Of a stretch of DNA of 64,000 nt, positions 45,863 to 55,699 are shown piece after piece. A model generated the notes under the pieces. It did no database searches. It had not been told where the DNA came from and was given only the letters and a program-made list of their open reading frames with translations. Each line of letters begins with the position of its first letter. The stretch's first letter is position 1. The stretch is from the NCBI RefSeq assembly GCF_022811925.1, contig NZ_CP065511.1:4085501-4149500 (forward strand). The letters run 5' to 3'. The position numbers and the translations under genes are program-made. The stretch comes from Cytobacillus oceanisediminis (GTDB lineage Bacteria; Bacillota; Bacilli; Bacillales; Cytobacillaceae).

Positions 45863-46639
45863 TTAAGATCTGTTTTTTTGTCTTGCCCTGTCTCCCTTAT
45901 ATTTTCTCCAGCCTACGTAAGATAATGTAATGATGATAATGCTCCCTGTTGAAATGATCACCCACCAAAGGGATGGATCTGTTTCATCTTCTGTCATTTC
46001 ATCAAAGATTGTCTGCAGATCATTTTCCAATGCAGCGAGTTCCTGCTGACTTGCCTGCTGGGAAAGCACCTGCGGCCGATAGTGATCGATAAAATTAATG
46101 CGGGCGTTCAGTTTTTGTACTTTTTCTGCATCAACATCAATTTTTAAACTGGGATAAATAACCTCATATAAAGACAAAAAGGAATTCAAATGTGAATGAA
46201 AGTTCTCGTTATTTCCGCTGTATGCGGCTTCCTTAACTTCTCCAAATACCGTCATAATCGGCTTCTCCATTTCGGTCCATAAAGGCTGATATTTTGAGGA
46301 GATTGCATCCATTACAAGGCGGAATTTTGTTGCATGGTTCAGCCTTTCTTCATGGCTCATTGATGTATTGACAGCAGCTTGTACAGCATCATCATGAGAG
46401 ACGGTAATAATCCGCAGTTCGTCCATTGTAAATGGCCTTTCCTTGCCATTCACAGCAACAAATTGCTCGGAAAAATACTCCAATAGCTTCTTGGCATCCT
46501 CATACCTATGGAGCTTAACCATCTGTAAGGCTTCATTAGATAATTGGTCTAATTTATCTATTTGTGTTGTCTTATCTGCAGACACCATTCCAGGCAATAA
46601 CATAATAATGAATAAGAATGCGATTACTTTTCGCCTCAT
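45863..46639 (-). CDS. ypjB: Sporulation protein YpjB
   Basis: 258 residues: a signal peptide (VIAFLFIIMLLPGMVSA), a helical extracytoplasmic domain, and a C-terminal membrane anchor (LWWVIISTGSIIIITLSYVGW) followed by a basic tail. YpjB-family proteins are mother-cell (sigma-E) sporulation proteins in B. subtilis; the exact role is unknown. GAGGGGGGAC precedes the ATG. A repeat element begins right after its stop. Confidence 0.88.
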   Translation of the reverse strand: MRRKVIAFLFIIMLLPGMVSADKTTQIDKLDQLSNEALQMVKLHRYEDAKKLLEYFSEQFVAVNGKERPFTMDELRIITVSHDDAVQAAVNTSMSHEERLNHATKFRLVMDAISSKYQPLWTEMEKPIMTVFGEVKEAAYSGNNENFHSHLNSFLSLYEVIYPSLKIDVDAEKVQKLNARINFIDHYRPQVLSQQASQQELAALENDLQTIFDEMTEDETDPSLWWVIISTGSIIIITLSYVGWRKYKGDRARQKNRS

Positions 46640-46785
46640 TAAACTTGTCCCCCCTCAAATTACTATTAGATAAATATGAAAAGAGGGACAAGGTTAGACC
46701 AGAAATTATTTACCTTAGCAAGGTTATTTCTTTCAAATACAAGGACCCAAAACACTCAATGGTTTGGATCAAGTTATTTGGAGTA

Positions 46786-47382
46786 CTATTTCACTATATC
46801 CAGACTGAACCGATTCTTTCTTAAGGCGAAGTAATAAGCGGTTCCTAATGAAAAAATACTGAGCCAAAATGTAAAATAGCCGATTTGCGGTGTGTAAAGA
46901 TCTAAAATAGGATAGCGCGGCAGCATGAAAAAGACGTAATCAATTACATCATTATGAAGAGTCCAGATTCCTGTTAAAACAAGATGCCATACTTTAAAAC
47001 GGTAGAAAGGTGCATACAGAACACCCTGAACTGCCATTGCACCATGCGAGAAGATCAGCATGAGAGCAACAGGATCCAATTCACCTGTCACCTGAAAAAC
47101 GAGCAAATTCATAACCACTGCCCATATTCCGTATTTAATAAGGGTCACAATAGCTAATGCTTCAAACAGCGGCCAATTTTTGCCCAATAGAAAGGCGATT
47201 AGCACAAACATAAAAAACAGGCTCGCTGTAGGACTGTCCGGTACGAAAAGCAAGAAAATTGGCGGTGTATCGACAAGCTGCCACTTATACCATATATATC
47301 CATAAATTGTGCCTGCCGTGTTAATGATCAGAAGCAGTATCAGCATAGCTCTGCTGCCTAATAAAGGATAGATCCATTTCAT
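46786..47382 (-). CDS. ypjA: YpjA-family membrane protein (DUF1405)
   Basis: 198 residues with about six membrane segments and conserved polar residues inside them (VPDSPTASLFF, FSHGAMAVQGVLY, TGIWTLHNDVIDYVF). The DUF1405 family lies next to ypjB and the qcr operon throughout Bacillus; function unknown. GAAGGAGAAC before the ATG. Confidence 0.9.
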   Translation of the reverse strand: MKWIYPLLGSRAMLILLLIINTAGTIYGYIWYKWQLVDTPPIFLLFVPDSPTASLFFMFVLIAFLLGKNWPLFEALAIVTLIKYGIWAVVMNLLVFQVTGELDPVALMLIFSHGAMAVQGVLYAPFYRFKVWHLVLTGIWTLHNDVIDYVFFMLPRYPILDLYTPQIGYFTFWLSIFSLGTAYYFALRKNRFSLDIVK

Positions 47383-47470
47383 ATTTTGTTCTCCTTCTCT
47401 ATGTACACGATTATTTCATTATTTTACCACACCAAATGCCTGTAAAAAAAACCGAACAATTTATGTGCAT

Positions 47471-47501
47471 AAAAAAGAAGCTGGCAATGCCAGCTTCTTT
47501 A
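47471..47501 (-). terminator. qcrABC operon terminator
   Basis: AAAGAAGCTGGC pairs with GCCAGCTTCTTT around AAT just past the qcrC stop. Confidence 0.88.
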
Positions 47502-47505
47502 CAAA

Positions 47506-48273
47506 TTATTTGCTTTCAAGGCCAGAAATAAACTCAGCAAGCTTTTGAAGTTCTTCATCAGTGCCTTTGAACATTCCGGCAGGCATGGCGCCTTTACCGT
47601 TTTTAGCAATGTCAGCAACTTCTTCAGGTGTTAACCCAGTGTCAACAAGTGCAGGTGAACCTGCTCCACCCTGAAGATCTCCTCCGTGGCAGGAAATACA
47701 GCCGTTCGCTTCAAAAATCTTGTAGCCTTCGTCCTCTTTATCAAACTCTACTTCAGCCACAATCTTACCTTGCTGTGCTGCTGCTTCCCAATCATGATGT
47801 GCAACCGACTCCCAAGTCAGGAAAGTGATGCCGGCTAGAGCCAATAACATGAAGCCAGTTGCTAAAGGACGCTTGGACGGACGGCGTTCAGGTCCGCGGT
47901 CTATGAATGGTGCAAGCAGCAAAGCTCCGAATGCAAGACCTGGAATAATGAAAGCACCGATTGCATTATAAGGTCCAGAAGCATAGCTGTATTTCAGAAG
48001 CTGGTACAAGAACAGGAAGTACCAGTCTGGCAGCGGGATATAAGCTGTATCACTAGGATCAGCAATTTTTTCTAATGGCGGCTCATGCGCAATTGTCAAG
48101 CATAGGAAACCGATAAGGAATACAGCCCCTACCATCCATTCCTTTAATAGGAAGTTTGGCCAGAATGCTTCTGTTTTTCCTGGATATTCCGAATAGTCTT
48201 TCGGGATATTCGGTTTGCGTTCTGCAGGAACACGAGAGTCACCTACGAATTTCATACCTTTACCACGATGCAT
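47506..48273 (-). CDS. qcrC: Menaquinol:cytochrome c reductase, cytochrome c/b subunit
   Basis: 255 residues, near-identical in layout to B. subtilis QcrC. The N-terminal part has three membrane helices equivalent to subunit IV of b6f (LPDWYFLFLYQLLKYSY); the C-terminal domain is a c-type cytochrome with heme motif CISCHGG and a distal methionine (GAMPAGMF). It passes electrons from the Rieske protein to cytochrome c or an oxidase. AAAGGAGGGG precedes the ATG. Confidence 0.97.
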   Translation of the reverse strand: MHRGKGMKFVGDSRVPAERKPNIPKDYSEYPGKTEAFWPNFLLKEWMVGAVFLIGFLCLTIAHEPPLEKIADPSDTAYIPLPDWYFLFLYQLLKYSYASGPYNAIGAFIIPGLAFGALLLAPFIDRGPERRPSKRPLATGFMLLALAGITFLTWESVAHHDWEAAAQQGKIVAEVEFDKEDEGYKIFEANGCISCHGGDLQGGAGSPALVDTGLTPEEVADIAKNGKGAMPAGMFKGTDEELQKLAEFISGLESK

Positions 48274-48316
48274 TGGGCGATTTCCCCTCCTTTTGCAATG
48301 ATCAAAAAATTATTTC

Positions 48317-48991
48317 TTACAACGGTCCTGAAATACCCTGTTTACGAATCATAATAAAGTGGGCAGCCATTAACCCGAATAGTGCAGCCGGTAAGAAGAA
48401 TACATGGATGGCAAAGAATCGGGTGATAGTCTGAGCGCCGACAATATCAGAATGTCCGGCAATAAGTATTTTCAGATATTCTCCAATCAGCGGAGTTGAT
48501 TCTACGATCTGGATTGTTACTTTTGTAGCGAAAAGGGCTTTCATATCCCAAGGCAATAAGTAACCTGTGAGTCCAAGTGCAAGCATAATGAAGAATATAA
48601 GCACTCCGACAACCCAGTTTAATTCACGGGGCTTCTTATAAGCTCCCTGGAAGAAAACACGTAACGTATGTAGGAACATCATTACGATTACCAAACTTGC
48701 CCCCCAGTGGTGCATTCCGCGGACAATTTGTCCAAATGCAACATGGTTCTGAAGATAATACACGGATTCCCAGGCATTTTTAATATCCGGAACATAATAC
48801 ATTGTCAGGAACATACCGGATAAAATTTGAATTACAGTTACAAAGAACGTCAGACCGCCAAAACAGTAAACGAATGCAGAGAAATGATGTGCAGGGTTTA
48901 CATGTTCAGGAACTTCGTGGTCGGCAATATCCCGCCAAATCGGCGTAATATCTAAACGTTCATCTACCCAATCATAAATTTTGTTTAACAA
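48317..48991 (-). CDS. qcrB: Menaquinol:cytochrome c reductase, cytochrome b subunit
   Basis: 224 residues with four membrane helices, the cytochrome b6 type. Heme-binding histidines lie in MHHWGASLVIVMMFLHTLRVF and in FAIHVFFLP. Cysteine 43 (FVYCFGG) matches the residue that binds the extra heme ci covalently in B. subtilis QcrB. SD AGGAGGCG upstream; three bases separate it from qcrA. Confidence 0.97.
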   Translation of the reverse strand: MLNKIYDWVDERLDITPIWRDIADHEVPEHVNPAHHFSAFVYCFGGLTFFVTVIQILSGMFLTMYYVPDIKNAWESVYYLQNHVAFGQIVRGMHHWGASLVIVMMFLHTLRVFFQGAYKKPRELNWVVGVLIFFIMLALGLTGYLLPWDMKALFATKVTIQIVESTPLIGEYLKILIAGHSDIVGAQTITRFFAIHVFFLPAALFGLMAAHFIMIRKQGISGPL

Positions 48992-48994
48992 TTA

Positions 48995-49501
48995 TTACGC
49001 CTCCTTTCGCGGTTCAGCCTTGCCTAAATACAAAAAGCCGTCTTTTTCTGTGTAAGGAAATACATCTAGCGCTGCAACCGGCGGTGTACCTGGAACGTTT
49101 GTCCCATCCTTTGTATAAAGGCCGCCATGGCAAGGGCAGTAGAAATGATCAGGGTTTGATTTGTCAGTATTCCAGTCAACTACGCACCCTAAATGCTTAC
49201 ATACTGGAGACAATGCTACAATTTCACCTTTTTCATCCTTATAAACCCAAGCAGTGCCGGTAACTTCGGATGTGTACCAAGCATCCTGCTGTTCAAATGT
49301 GTAATCAATCCTTGTTGGCGTTTCAGTAATTTCAGCCACTTTTTGCTTTGTTGGGATAAAATCACTCTCACCAGCTGCCTGCAATACAGGATCGACCGCA
49401 AAACGGACCATCGGCATCAGCATGCCAGCTGCCATGAAACCGCCTACACCAGTAAGTGTATAGTTTAGGAATTGACGTCTAGAAACTCGATTTTTGCTCA
49501 T
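48995..49501 (-). CDS. qcrA: Menaquinol:cytochrome c reductase, Rieske iron-sulfur subunit
   Basis: 168 residues. The N-terminus is a twin-arginine signal/anchor (SRRQFLNYTLTGVGGF). The Rieske 2Fe-2S ligands are present in CKHLGC and CPCHGG, on the outer face of the membrane. First gene of qcrABC. GAGGGGGGAAAAGT precedes the ATG. Confidence 0.97.
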   Translation of the reverse strand: MSKNRVSRRQFLNYTLTGVGGFMAAGMLMPMVRFAVDPVLQAAGESDFIPTKQKVAEITETPTRIDYTFEQQDAWYTSEVTGTAWVYKDEKGEIVALSPVCKHLGCVVDWNTDKSNPDHFYCPCHGGLYTKDGTNVPGTPPVAALDVFPYTEKDGFLYLGKAEPRKEA

Positions 49502-49650
49502 ACTTTTCCCCCCTCTATTATGAAGTTAAGTCCAACGGACAAAATTCAACACAATATAAAACTAGGACATAACAATGATATATCAATCTTTATGTAAGGT
49601 CAATATAATCCTTTGGCGAAACATGTAAATAGAGCGACTTAACATTCGCA

Positions 49651-50115
49651 CTATTCACCATTTTGCCACTTTTGCACGAATAAATTCAACAGCTGCTTCA
49701 CCTGGTCATCCAGAATGGAATTTCGATAGTTTTCATCCATATGCTCAAGAGGCAGGGATGGCAGCCAAATCAAACCTCCTTCCAAGCGGTCTTCAAGTGA
49801 TTTCCACATGCTGTCTGAAGTTAGAAGGAATATGTGATTAAACCCCTGTGCCTTCAATTCTGCTTCCCATTTGCCCAAGCCGCTGAGCAGGCTGTCTTCC
49901 CCTGCTGATTTCAGATAGGCATAGCCAGGAAGCATGATCAGGCGGCCTCTGAATTGCCGTTCAAGCTGCACACTTAGAAGCGATATAAATTCTGTCATGG
50001 CTACAGACTGTTTGATATCATCGCCAAATGATACTGGAAGGAGCGGCAGAACTGCAGTGTCTACATATTGCTTTTCTTTAAGGAACATTTCGATATCCTG
50101 TGATACCCATTTCAT
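49651..50115 (-). CDS. ypiF: YpiF-family protein (DUF2487)
   Basis: 154 residues of the DUF2487 family conserved upstream of qcrA in Bacillus. Segments: MKWVSQDIEMFL, YVDTAVLPLLPVSFGDD and RGRLIMLPGYAYL. No membrane or catalytic motif; function unknown. The start is ATG 50115, eight bases after GGAG; the ATG three codons upstream is too close to that site. Confidence 0.88.
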   Translation of the reverse strand: MKWVSQDIEMFLKEKQYVDTAVLPLLPVSFGDDIKQSVAMTEFISLLSVQLERQFRGRLIMLPGYAYLKSAGEDSLLSGLGKWEAELKAQGFNHIFLLTSDSMWKSLEDRLEGGLIWLPSLPLEHMDENYRNSILDDQVKQLLNLFVQKWQNGE

Positions 50116-50213
50116 ATCATTCACTCCATTACATATTTTTGCCTCCCTTAATATATCATTAATGATTAGAGTGCTTCAAATCAGATTACGCTATAAGGGC
50201 GCTGACAAAATAA

Positions 50214-50241
50214 GAGCCCTGCTTTTATAAAAGCAAGGCTT
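50214..50241 (-). terminator. ypiB terminator
   Basis: AGCCTTGCTTTTATAAAAGCAGGGCT split as AGCCTTGCTTT and AAAGCAGGGCT (G-T pairs), then a T-rich stretch on the minus strand. It overlaps the end of ypiB. Confidence 0.7.
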
Positions 50242-50785
50242 AGGTTGTTTCTATTCTATTCAGCTGCTGAGTCAAAATGTTAAAAGCTTTTTTATCCTGC
50301 TTATCCAATGCTTCATCAATCAGCTCAAGGAGTTTTTCTCTTCTGAACTTCTCCAGGCTTTCTGTCAGGAACCTTTCCGCGATCAGCCGGTCCTTTTCAT
50401 TAATCTGGAGTGTTTTTGGCATAAAGGGGTTTTCCTCCATAACCGCTGCATACTGATGTGCCTTGTTGGAAGCATGGAAATTAAGCTGAATGTAAATCTC
50501 TTCATCCCTGTTTAAGCGGATATCATGGAAGGACTTCTCCGCGTCTGTGGTCATTACATTCTCTTTATAAAAACGGAAAGGAACTTCATCCACACAATGG
50601 GTGGACATGATCAGGCCTCTTGGACAATACTGTGCCTGCTCCACAAAATGCACTTTCTCCATAAGCTGGTCATGGCTCATCAAATAATTGAGAATCCATA
50701 CGCATTCTCTTCTTTTGAGCTGATAATGGTTTAAAAACCAGCGGATAAAATCTTTCTTCTCGTTGACAGATACAGGGGTCGCCAT
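50240..50785 (-). CDS. ypiB: YpiB/ReoY-family protein (UPF0302, IDEAL domain)
   Basis: 181 residues: an N-terminal UPF0302 domain ([21 protein letters not shown], about 10-30, through [16 protein letters not shown]) and a C-terminal IDEAL motif ([17 protein letters not shown]). The Listeria homologue ReoY acts with ReoM to control ClpCP degradation of MurA and so peptidoglycan synthesis; YpiB is its Bacillus counterpart. GGAGGGAAT precedes the ATG. Confidence 0.9.
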   Translation of the reverse strand: MATPVSVNEKKDFIRWFLNHYQLKRRECVWILNYLMSHDQLMEKVHFVEQAQYCPRGLIMSTHCVDEVPFRFYKENVMTTDAEKSFHDIRLNRDEEIYIQLNFHASNKAHQYAAVMEENPFMPKTLQINEKDRLIAERFLTESLEKFRREKLLELIDEALDKQDKKAFNILTQQLNRIETT

Positions 50786-50874
50786 TTTTGATTCCCTCCT
50801 CTGCTTACAGACAAATTTGGCCTAACTGAAATTACAATAAGGGCACCATTCGCTTATAAAAGCAGCTTCCTCAT

Positions 50875-52137
50875 TTAAGCAAGAAAATCATCTGTGAGTC
50901 TTTCCAGAACATCGAGATACTCTTCATTGCCTGGCTCCAGTTTGATTAGTGTATTAAAAATTTCGGCAGCCTCTTCCCTTTTTCCTTCCTCTGCTAAAAA
51001 ATATCCGTAATCTGAAAGAAAATCAGGCTGCTGTTTAAAGAAAGTATATGCAAGCTGATATTTGTTTAATGCCTCTGAATATTCTTCAGTATGCTGAAAG
51101 GCAACAGCTGAATCCCATATAAGCTGCGGCTCTTCAAGCTCGTTCAAAATATCAGTGATCTCGATTACATCTTCATATCTTTCCTGCTGGAGAAGCAGTT
51201 TATTTATATAAATGGCTGCCTGGACATATTCAGGATCCAGTGCAAGAGCCTGCCTGAACATATCTTCAGCTTCTTTTTCATTGCCATTTTTCAGGGCGAG
51301 CTTACCGCCATAGAAGAATAGTTCTTTATTAAAATCGTCCTGTTTTAAGCCTTCCTTTACCGCTTCAAGACCTTTTCCAGCCTCTTCCTCCCGCTCGTAT
51401 GCCTGGGCAAGGTATAAATACAGTGAATGATACTCGGGGTCCAGTTCCTTCAGTTCTGTCAATTTTTCAATTGCTGTACGGTTAAAGCCAGCTTGCAGCG
51501 CTGTAAAAGCATAGCTGAAAAGGGTATTAATCTCCAGTTTATCATCAAGCGCTTTTTCGTAATATGGAAGGGCTTCTTCAAATGCCCCTCCTGCGCTGAG
51601 AATATCCCCCATTCTCTGATTTACATTTATGCCTGCAATGACTTCCTCTTTCCCGAGAACATTTTCGTAAATCCGCTTTGCTTCCAGGAACCTTCCCTGC
51701 TCTGCATAAAGTTCCCCCAAAGCAAAATCTACAATTACTTCATCAGGCAATATTTCTTTTGCTTTCAGCAGTTTTTGTTCGCTGACCTCGAATAGACCAT
51801 CCATTTGATAAAGGTCTGCTAATAGGAGAAGCGACTGCGGAAAGCTTGGATCATGCTCATTTATTCTTTCAAGGACGAGGATGGCTTCCTCTTCATTTCC
51901 CAGATCAATATGTGTTTCAGCTAACAGAACGAGCAGTTCCCCTTCTTCCGGATATGCTTCCAGAAGACGTTCATATAATGCTTTTGATTCCTCAAGGAAT
52001 CCATACTGGAACAGTTCTTCTGCCAGCAGGAACCTTTCTTCATGTGAACCATCCAGCAGTATTTGCTGATAGCTCTCCAATGCTTCTTCGTGATGACCGT
52101 TTTCTAAAAGAGTAATGATTTTATTTACTTTATCCAT
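50875..52137 (-). CDS. ypiA: TPR-repeat protein YpiA
   Basis: 420 residues made of about eleven tetratricopeptide repeats (for example ALESYQQILLDG, EEAILVLERINEHDPSFPQSL shortened, and AEDMFRQALALDPEYVQAAI). An acidic, cytoplasmic scaffold. In B. subtilis and Listeria it is encoded beside ypiB/reoY, suggesting a role in the same wall-synthesis control; that is inference. AAAGGAATTT precedes the ATG. Confidence 0.9.
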   Translation of the reverse strand: MDKVNKIITLLENGHHEEALESYQQILLDGSHEERFLLAEELFQYGFLEESKALYERLLEAYPEEGELLVLLAETHIDLGNEEEAILVLERINEHDPSFPQSLLLLADLYQMDGLFEVSEQKLLKAKEILPDEVIVDFALGELYAEQGRFLEAKRIYENVLGKEEVIAGINVNQRMGDILSAGGAFEEALPYYEKALDDKLEINTLFSYAFTALQAGFNRTAIEKLTELKELDPEYHSLYLYLAQAYEREEEAGKGLEAVKEGLKQDDFNKELFFYGGKLALKNGNEKEAEDMFRQALALDPEYVQAAIYINKLLLQQERYEDVIEITDILNELEEPQLIWDSAVAFQHTEEYSEALNKYQLAYTFFKQQPDFLSDYGYFLAEEGKREEAAEIFNTLIKLEPGNEEYLDVLERLTDDFLA

Positions 52138-52156
52138 ACTAAATTCCTTTCGAATG

Positions 52157-53062
52157 CTAATCGGCTATTTTAAAGTAAGCTGGTGTACTGATTTTAACAT
52201 GCTCGCCGGACCCTGAACGAAAAATCACTTCCTGTCCGGCTCGTATCACTTTTCCCTTCAGTACAGAGACAGCAAGTTTATCTCTATGATAATGAAACAG
52301 CTGTGATTCTTCAACGGTAAGACCTTCTCCAGGTTTTTCGTATAAATTATAGCTGACTTCACTACCCTGGTGGATATTTCCTTTTAACGGGTAAATTCCT
52401 GCTTTGGATAGGACTGACCGGGATAGCGGTTCGTGTTCGTTCAGCTCATTTGGCATAGAAGGAATTTTCTGCTCCTGCATCAGTTTTTTCCATAATGTAT
52501 TAATTCTGCTTTTCTCCTTTTCGTTCCTGCGTGCAAAGATAGGGGCAAGCGGGCAATTATAAGGAAACATGGCTTCACGCAGCCAACCCCATGGAACAGC
52601 TTCAAGCTCCTTTGCATCCTGTATTTCAACAAAAACAACAGGAATCCTTTCCCTCTTGCATTTTCTTATAAAAGAAGGTGTGAGGAGACGGACAGGAATC
52701 TTAACACCAATAATATAATCGATTGGGCTGCTTAACAAACTTGCCTTAAAGCATTTTAGATCACTCTTCATGGAATATTCATGTTTTACAGGTGCGGCTG
52801 TTAGGAAGGCTGTACAGCCTTTTAAAATGAACTCCCTTATATAATACTCTTTGAGTTCTGAAAAAGGCATTTCCAGCGGTATAGATGTATCCAGAACCAC
52901 AAATCCTGCAGCCATAATAAACGCATCGGCATCCATTCTGGCAAACTGAAACCTTTTCATTTCTGCCTGCATCAGTGAAATCTCATTATTCTTGATCAGC
53001 AGTGATGTTTTTATCAGCTTGTCTTCCTTTAAAATATTTGCATTCTCAATAATATAAGTCAT
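52157..53062 (-). CDS. Unknown protein with traces of an amidohydrolase fold
   Basis: 301 residues. The N-terminus (YIIENANILKEDKLIKTSLLI) and C-terminus (DKLAVSVLKGKVIRAGQEV) resemble the beta-sandwich ends of cyclic amidohydrolases such as GlcNAc-6-P deacetylase. The metal-binding HxH after the first strands of the barrel is absent (a lone HYH lies near the end), and the barrel is shortened. It is probably not an active enzyme of that class. It lies 19 bases upstream of ypiA and may be co-transcribed. No B. subtilis counterpart here. GAGGGTGG precedes the ATG. Confidence 0.6.
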   Translation of the reverse strand: MTYIIENANILKEDKLIKTSLLIKNNEISLMQAEMKRFQFARMDADAFIMAAGFVVLDTSIPLEMPFSELKEYYIREFILKGCTAFLTAAPVKHEYSMKSDLKCFKASLLSSPIDYIIGVKIPVRLLTPSFIRKCKRERIPVVFVEIQDAKELEAVPWGWLREAMFPYNCPLAPIFARRNEKEKSRINTLWKKLMQEQKIPSMPNELNEHEPLSRSVLSKAGIYPLKGNIHQGSEVSYNLYEKPGEGLTVEESQLFHYHRDKLAVSVLKGKVIRAGQEVIFRSGSGEHVKISTPAYFKIAD

Positions 53063-53130
53063 AAAACCACCCTCTAAAACGGTCTTATGACAAGCTATGA
53101 ATTTTTTACATAAATATGACTGATTAAATA

Positions 53131-53161
53131 GAAAAAGAGCTGCAGGAAAACAGCTCTTTTT
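53131..53161 (-). terminator. aroA terminator
   Basis: AAAAAGAGCTG pairs with CAGCTCTTTTT, followed by T on the minus strand. It ends the aromatic amino acid gene block. Confidence 0.87.
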
Positions 53162-53166
53162 TACGA

Positions 53167-54456
53167 TTATGAAATAAGGCTTTCAAAATGCTCGAAAAAC
53201 GACGGATAGGATACAGAAATAGCCTCTTTCTTATGAAGCTGAACTTCCCCCTTTGAAATGGCAGCGGCAACCGAAAGCATCATGCCGATTCGATGGTCCC
53301 CATGGCTTGAAACAGTTCCTCCTGAAAGGGATGATCTCCCTCTGATCAACATTCCATCTTCCGTAGCAGTAATATCGGCACCAAGCTTTGACAGTTCATT
53401 GACAACCGTGTCAATGCGATTCGTTTCCTTGACTTTAAGTTCTTCTGCATCCTTGATTACTGTTTCTCCTTCTGCCTGTGTTGCGAGCAGGGCAATAATA
53501 GGAATTTCATCGATAAGCCGGGGAATGAGCGCCCCTTCGATAACGGTTCCTTTAAGGTGGGATGTTCTAATGGTAATATCTCCTGCAGGCTCGGCTGATC
53601 CATTTTCATATGGCTCAATGCTTATATCTGCACCCATCTGCTGCAAAACTTCAATGATGCCGGTCCTTGTAGGATTCAGCCCTACGTTTTTCAATTTAAT
53701 CTCACTATTAGGCACAATGGCTCCTGCAGCCAGAAAGAAGGCAGCAGAAGATATATCGCCAGGAACATGAATTTCCGTCCCTGTTAGTGTTTGTCCGCCT
53801 TTAATCCGAATGGTATGCCCATCCGCAGCAGCTTCCCCGCCAAATTGCTTAATCATTCTCTCGGTATGATCACGCGTCTTCATGGGTTCAATAATGACTG
53901 TTTCCCCGCTGGCCTGCAGACCGGCAAAGAGCAGCGATGATTTTACCTGTGCACTCGCAACAGGAAGCTCATACGTTACCCCTGTCAGCGGTCCTCCAAT
54001 TACTGATAAAGGAGTAAATTCTCCATTTTTCCTGCCATTAATCTTCGCTCCAAATAAACTTAGTGGCACGGTAACTCTTGTCATTGGCCTTTTTGCTATT
54101 GATTCATCCCCGACAAGGACCGAATGGAACGGACGGCCAGCCAGGATTCCCATCATAAGGCGAATGGTCGTACCGGAATTGCCAACATCCAAAATATCTT
54201 CGGGTTCCTGTAATCCATCCATCCCCTGCCCCATAATGGTGACTTTATTGCCTTCCTGTTCAATAGATACTCCCAGCTTTCGAAAGCATGCTATCGTGCT
54301 TAAACAGTCCTCACCAAGCAGGAAATTGGTTACAACAGTCTTTCCCTGTGCAATTGATCCAAACATTACAGATCGATGAGATATGGATTTATCACCTGGT
54401 ACCGCAATTTCTCCGCTTAATCCTTTAAGATTTGTTCTCAAATTTGCCGGAATCAT
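53167..54456 (-). CDS. aroA: 5-enolpyruvylshikimate-3-phosphate synthase
   Basis: 429 residues (called aroE in B. subtilis). Condenses shikimate-3-P with PEP. Signatures: [13 protein letters not shown] near the N-terminus, [22 protein letters not shown] (split: [10 protein letters not shown]), the RPMTRV region, and the C-terminal [15 protein letters not shown]. Start: ATG 54456, four bases after GGTGAT; the open frame to 54522 overruns the tyrA end without homology. Confidence 0.96.
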   Translation of the reverse strand: MIPANLRTNLKGLSGEIAVPGDKSISHRSVMFGSIAQGKTVVTNFLLGEDCLSTIACFRKLGVSIEQEGNKVTIMGQGMDGLQEPEDILDVGNSGTTIRLMMGILAGRPFHSVLVGDESIAKRPMTRVTVPLSLFGAKINGRKNGEFTPLSVIGGPLTGVTYELPVASAQVKSSLLFAGLQASGETVIIEPMKTRDHTERMIKQFGGEAAADGHTIRIKGGQTLTGTEIHVPGDISSAAFFLAAGAIVPNSEIKLKNVGLNPTRTGIIEVLQQMGADISIEPYENGSAEPAGDITIRTSHLKGTVIEGALIPRLIDEIPIIALLATQAEGETVIKDAEELKVKETNRIDTVVNELSKLGADITATEDGMLIRGRSSLSGGTVSSHGDHRIGMMLSVAAAISKGEVQLHKKEAISVSYPSFFEHFESLIS

Positions 54457-54499
54457 ATTAATCACCCTTTGCTGGTTTATAAAGGTCTTTCCTCCTGCC

Positions 54500-55606
54500 C
54501 TATAGACCGATGGTTGTTTCATAGCTTGTATATCGCTCTAAGCAATTAATTGCCCGTTCCCGGTCCTCTTCAGTCTGAAAGCTGATAACCAGGACTCCAT
54601 AGATTTCTTCTCTTGTTTCCAGTATTCTGATATTCGTAATGCTGATTTCTTCCTTGGCTAAATATCCAGTGATTTCTGAAATGACACCAGGGTAGTCCGG
54701 CACATCGACGAAGAGATCATAAAATGCCGGAATTGCCCCTTTTTCTTTTTGCGGAAGTTCATCCCTGAACAGTTTTGCACTGGAAAAATACTCAAAAATG
54801 CCCTCACTGTTTTCTTGCTTGAGGATTGATTTAACATTCTCCATTTCTTCCTGCCAATCCTCCATTAACTTAAGCAGCACTTCTTTATTCTGAAGAAGAA
54901 TATCTCTCCACATTGCAGGGCTGCTGGAGGCAATTCTGGTAATATCCCTGAATCCGCCAGCAGCCAGTCTTGGAATCAGCTTTTGCGAACGGCTTGTCTT
55001 TTCTGCCTGATGGACAAGAGAAGCAGCCACCATATGCGGGAAATGGCTCACGATACCAGTTATATAATCATGTTCTTCAGGCGATATGGTTAGAAATTTT
55101 GCTTTCGTCCCTGAGAGCCATTCTTTTAACCTTTCAACCTCTGCTGGGGAAATATGATCTTCAGGAGTGAGCAGATAAAAGGCATTTTCAAAAAGCAATG
55201 CTTTTGCTGCTGTGACACCGCTCTTATGGGAGCCTGCCATCGGGTGGCCTCCGATAAAAGCAATTCCTTTTTCCTTCAGTACCTTAGCACAGCTGACAAT
55301 TCCCTTTTTAGTGCTGCCTGCATCCGAAATGATGACCGTGCTTTTCAATTCACACTCATTTAATATATGTATAATTTTTTGTGTTTCCTGCACAGGTGCA
55401 GCTATTAAAATTAAATCGGCGTCCCTTGCCCCATCTTCAATAGTAGCAGAAATTTCATCTGCGACCCCAAGCATTTCAGCAAGGCGTCCCTGCTCTTTAT
55501 TTACATCAAAGCCGATGATCATGCTCTCACTATGGCTTCTTTTTATTGATAATGCCAAAGAACCGCCGATCAAACCAAGGCCGATAATAAAGATTTTCCC
55601 TCTCAT
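54500..55606 (-). CDS. tyrA: Prephenate dehydrogenase
   Basis: 368 residues. NAD-dependent oxidation of prephenate on the way to tyrosine. The Rossmann motif is [13 protein letters not shown] (9-21); [12 protein letters not shown] carries substrate-binding His and Ser. A C-terminal ACT domain (about 292-365, [19 protein letters not shown]) is the likely site of feedback control by tyrosine. It is downstream of hisC across a strong hairpin. Confidence 0.95.
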   Translation of the reverse strand: MRGKIFIIGLGLIGGSLALSIKRSHSESMIIGFDVNKEQGRLAEMLGVADEISATIEDGARDADLILIAAPVQETQKIIHILNECELKSTVIISDAGSTKKGIVSCAKVLKEKGIAFIGGHPMAGSHKSGVTAAKALLFENAFYLLTPEDHISPAEVERLKEWLSGTKAKFLTISPEEHDYITGIVSHFPHMVAASLVHQAEKTSRSQKLIPRLAAGGFRDITRIASSSPAMWRDILLQNKEVLLKLMEDWQEEMENVKSILKQENSEGIFEYFSSAKLFRDELPQKEKGAIPAFYDLFVDVPDYPGVISEITGYLAKEEISITNIRILETREEIYGVLVISFQTEEDRERAINCLERYTSYETTIGL

Positions 55607-55630
55607 CCTCTCACCGCCTTATTAAAAATA

Positions 55631-55672
55631 ATTCAGAGGCATCTCTGTGCCTCTGAATGGATATCAAAAAAG
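55631..55672 (-). terminator. Intercistronic hairpin hisC/tyrA
   Basis: A perfect 11-bp stem ATTCAGAGGCA/TGCCTCTGAAT (55631-55658) followed on the minus strand by TTATTTTT (the T-stretch lies at 55630-55623). It could partly end transcription after hisC or set the level of tyrA and aroA. Confidence 0.6.
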
Positions 55673-55699
55673 TATTAATACTAAGAGCTCCAATATTGC

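Noticed and set aside
53258..54379. Two long plus-strand frames opposite aroA
   Set aside because: They are antisense shadows rich in Ser/Pro; aroA motifs are complete on the minus strand.
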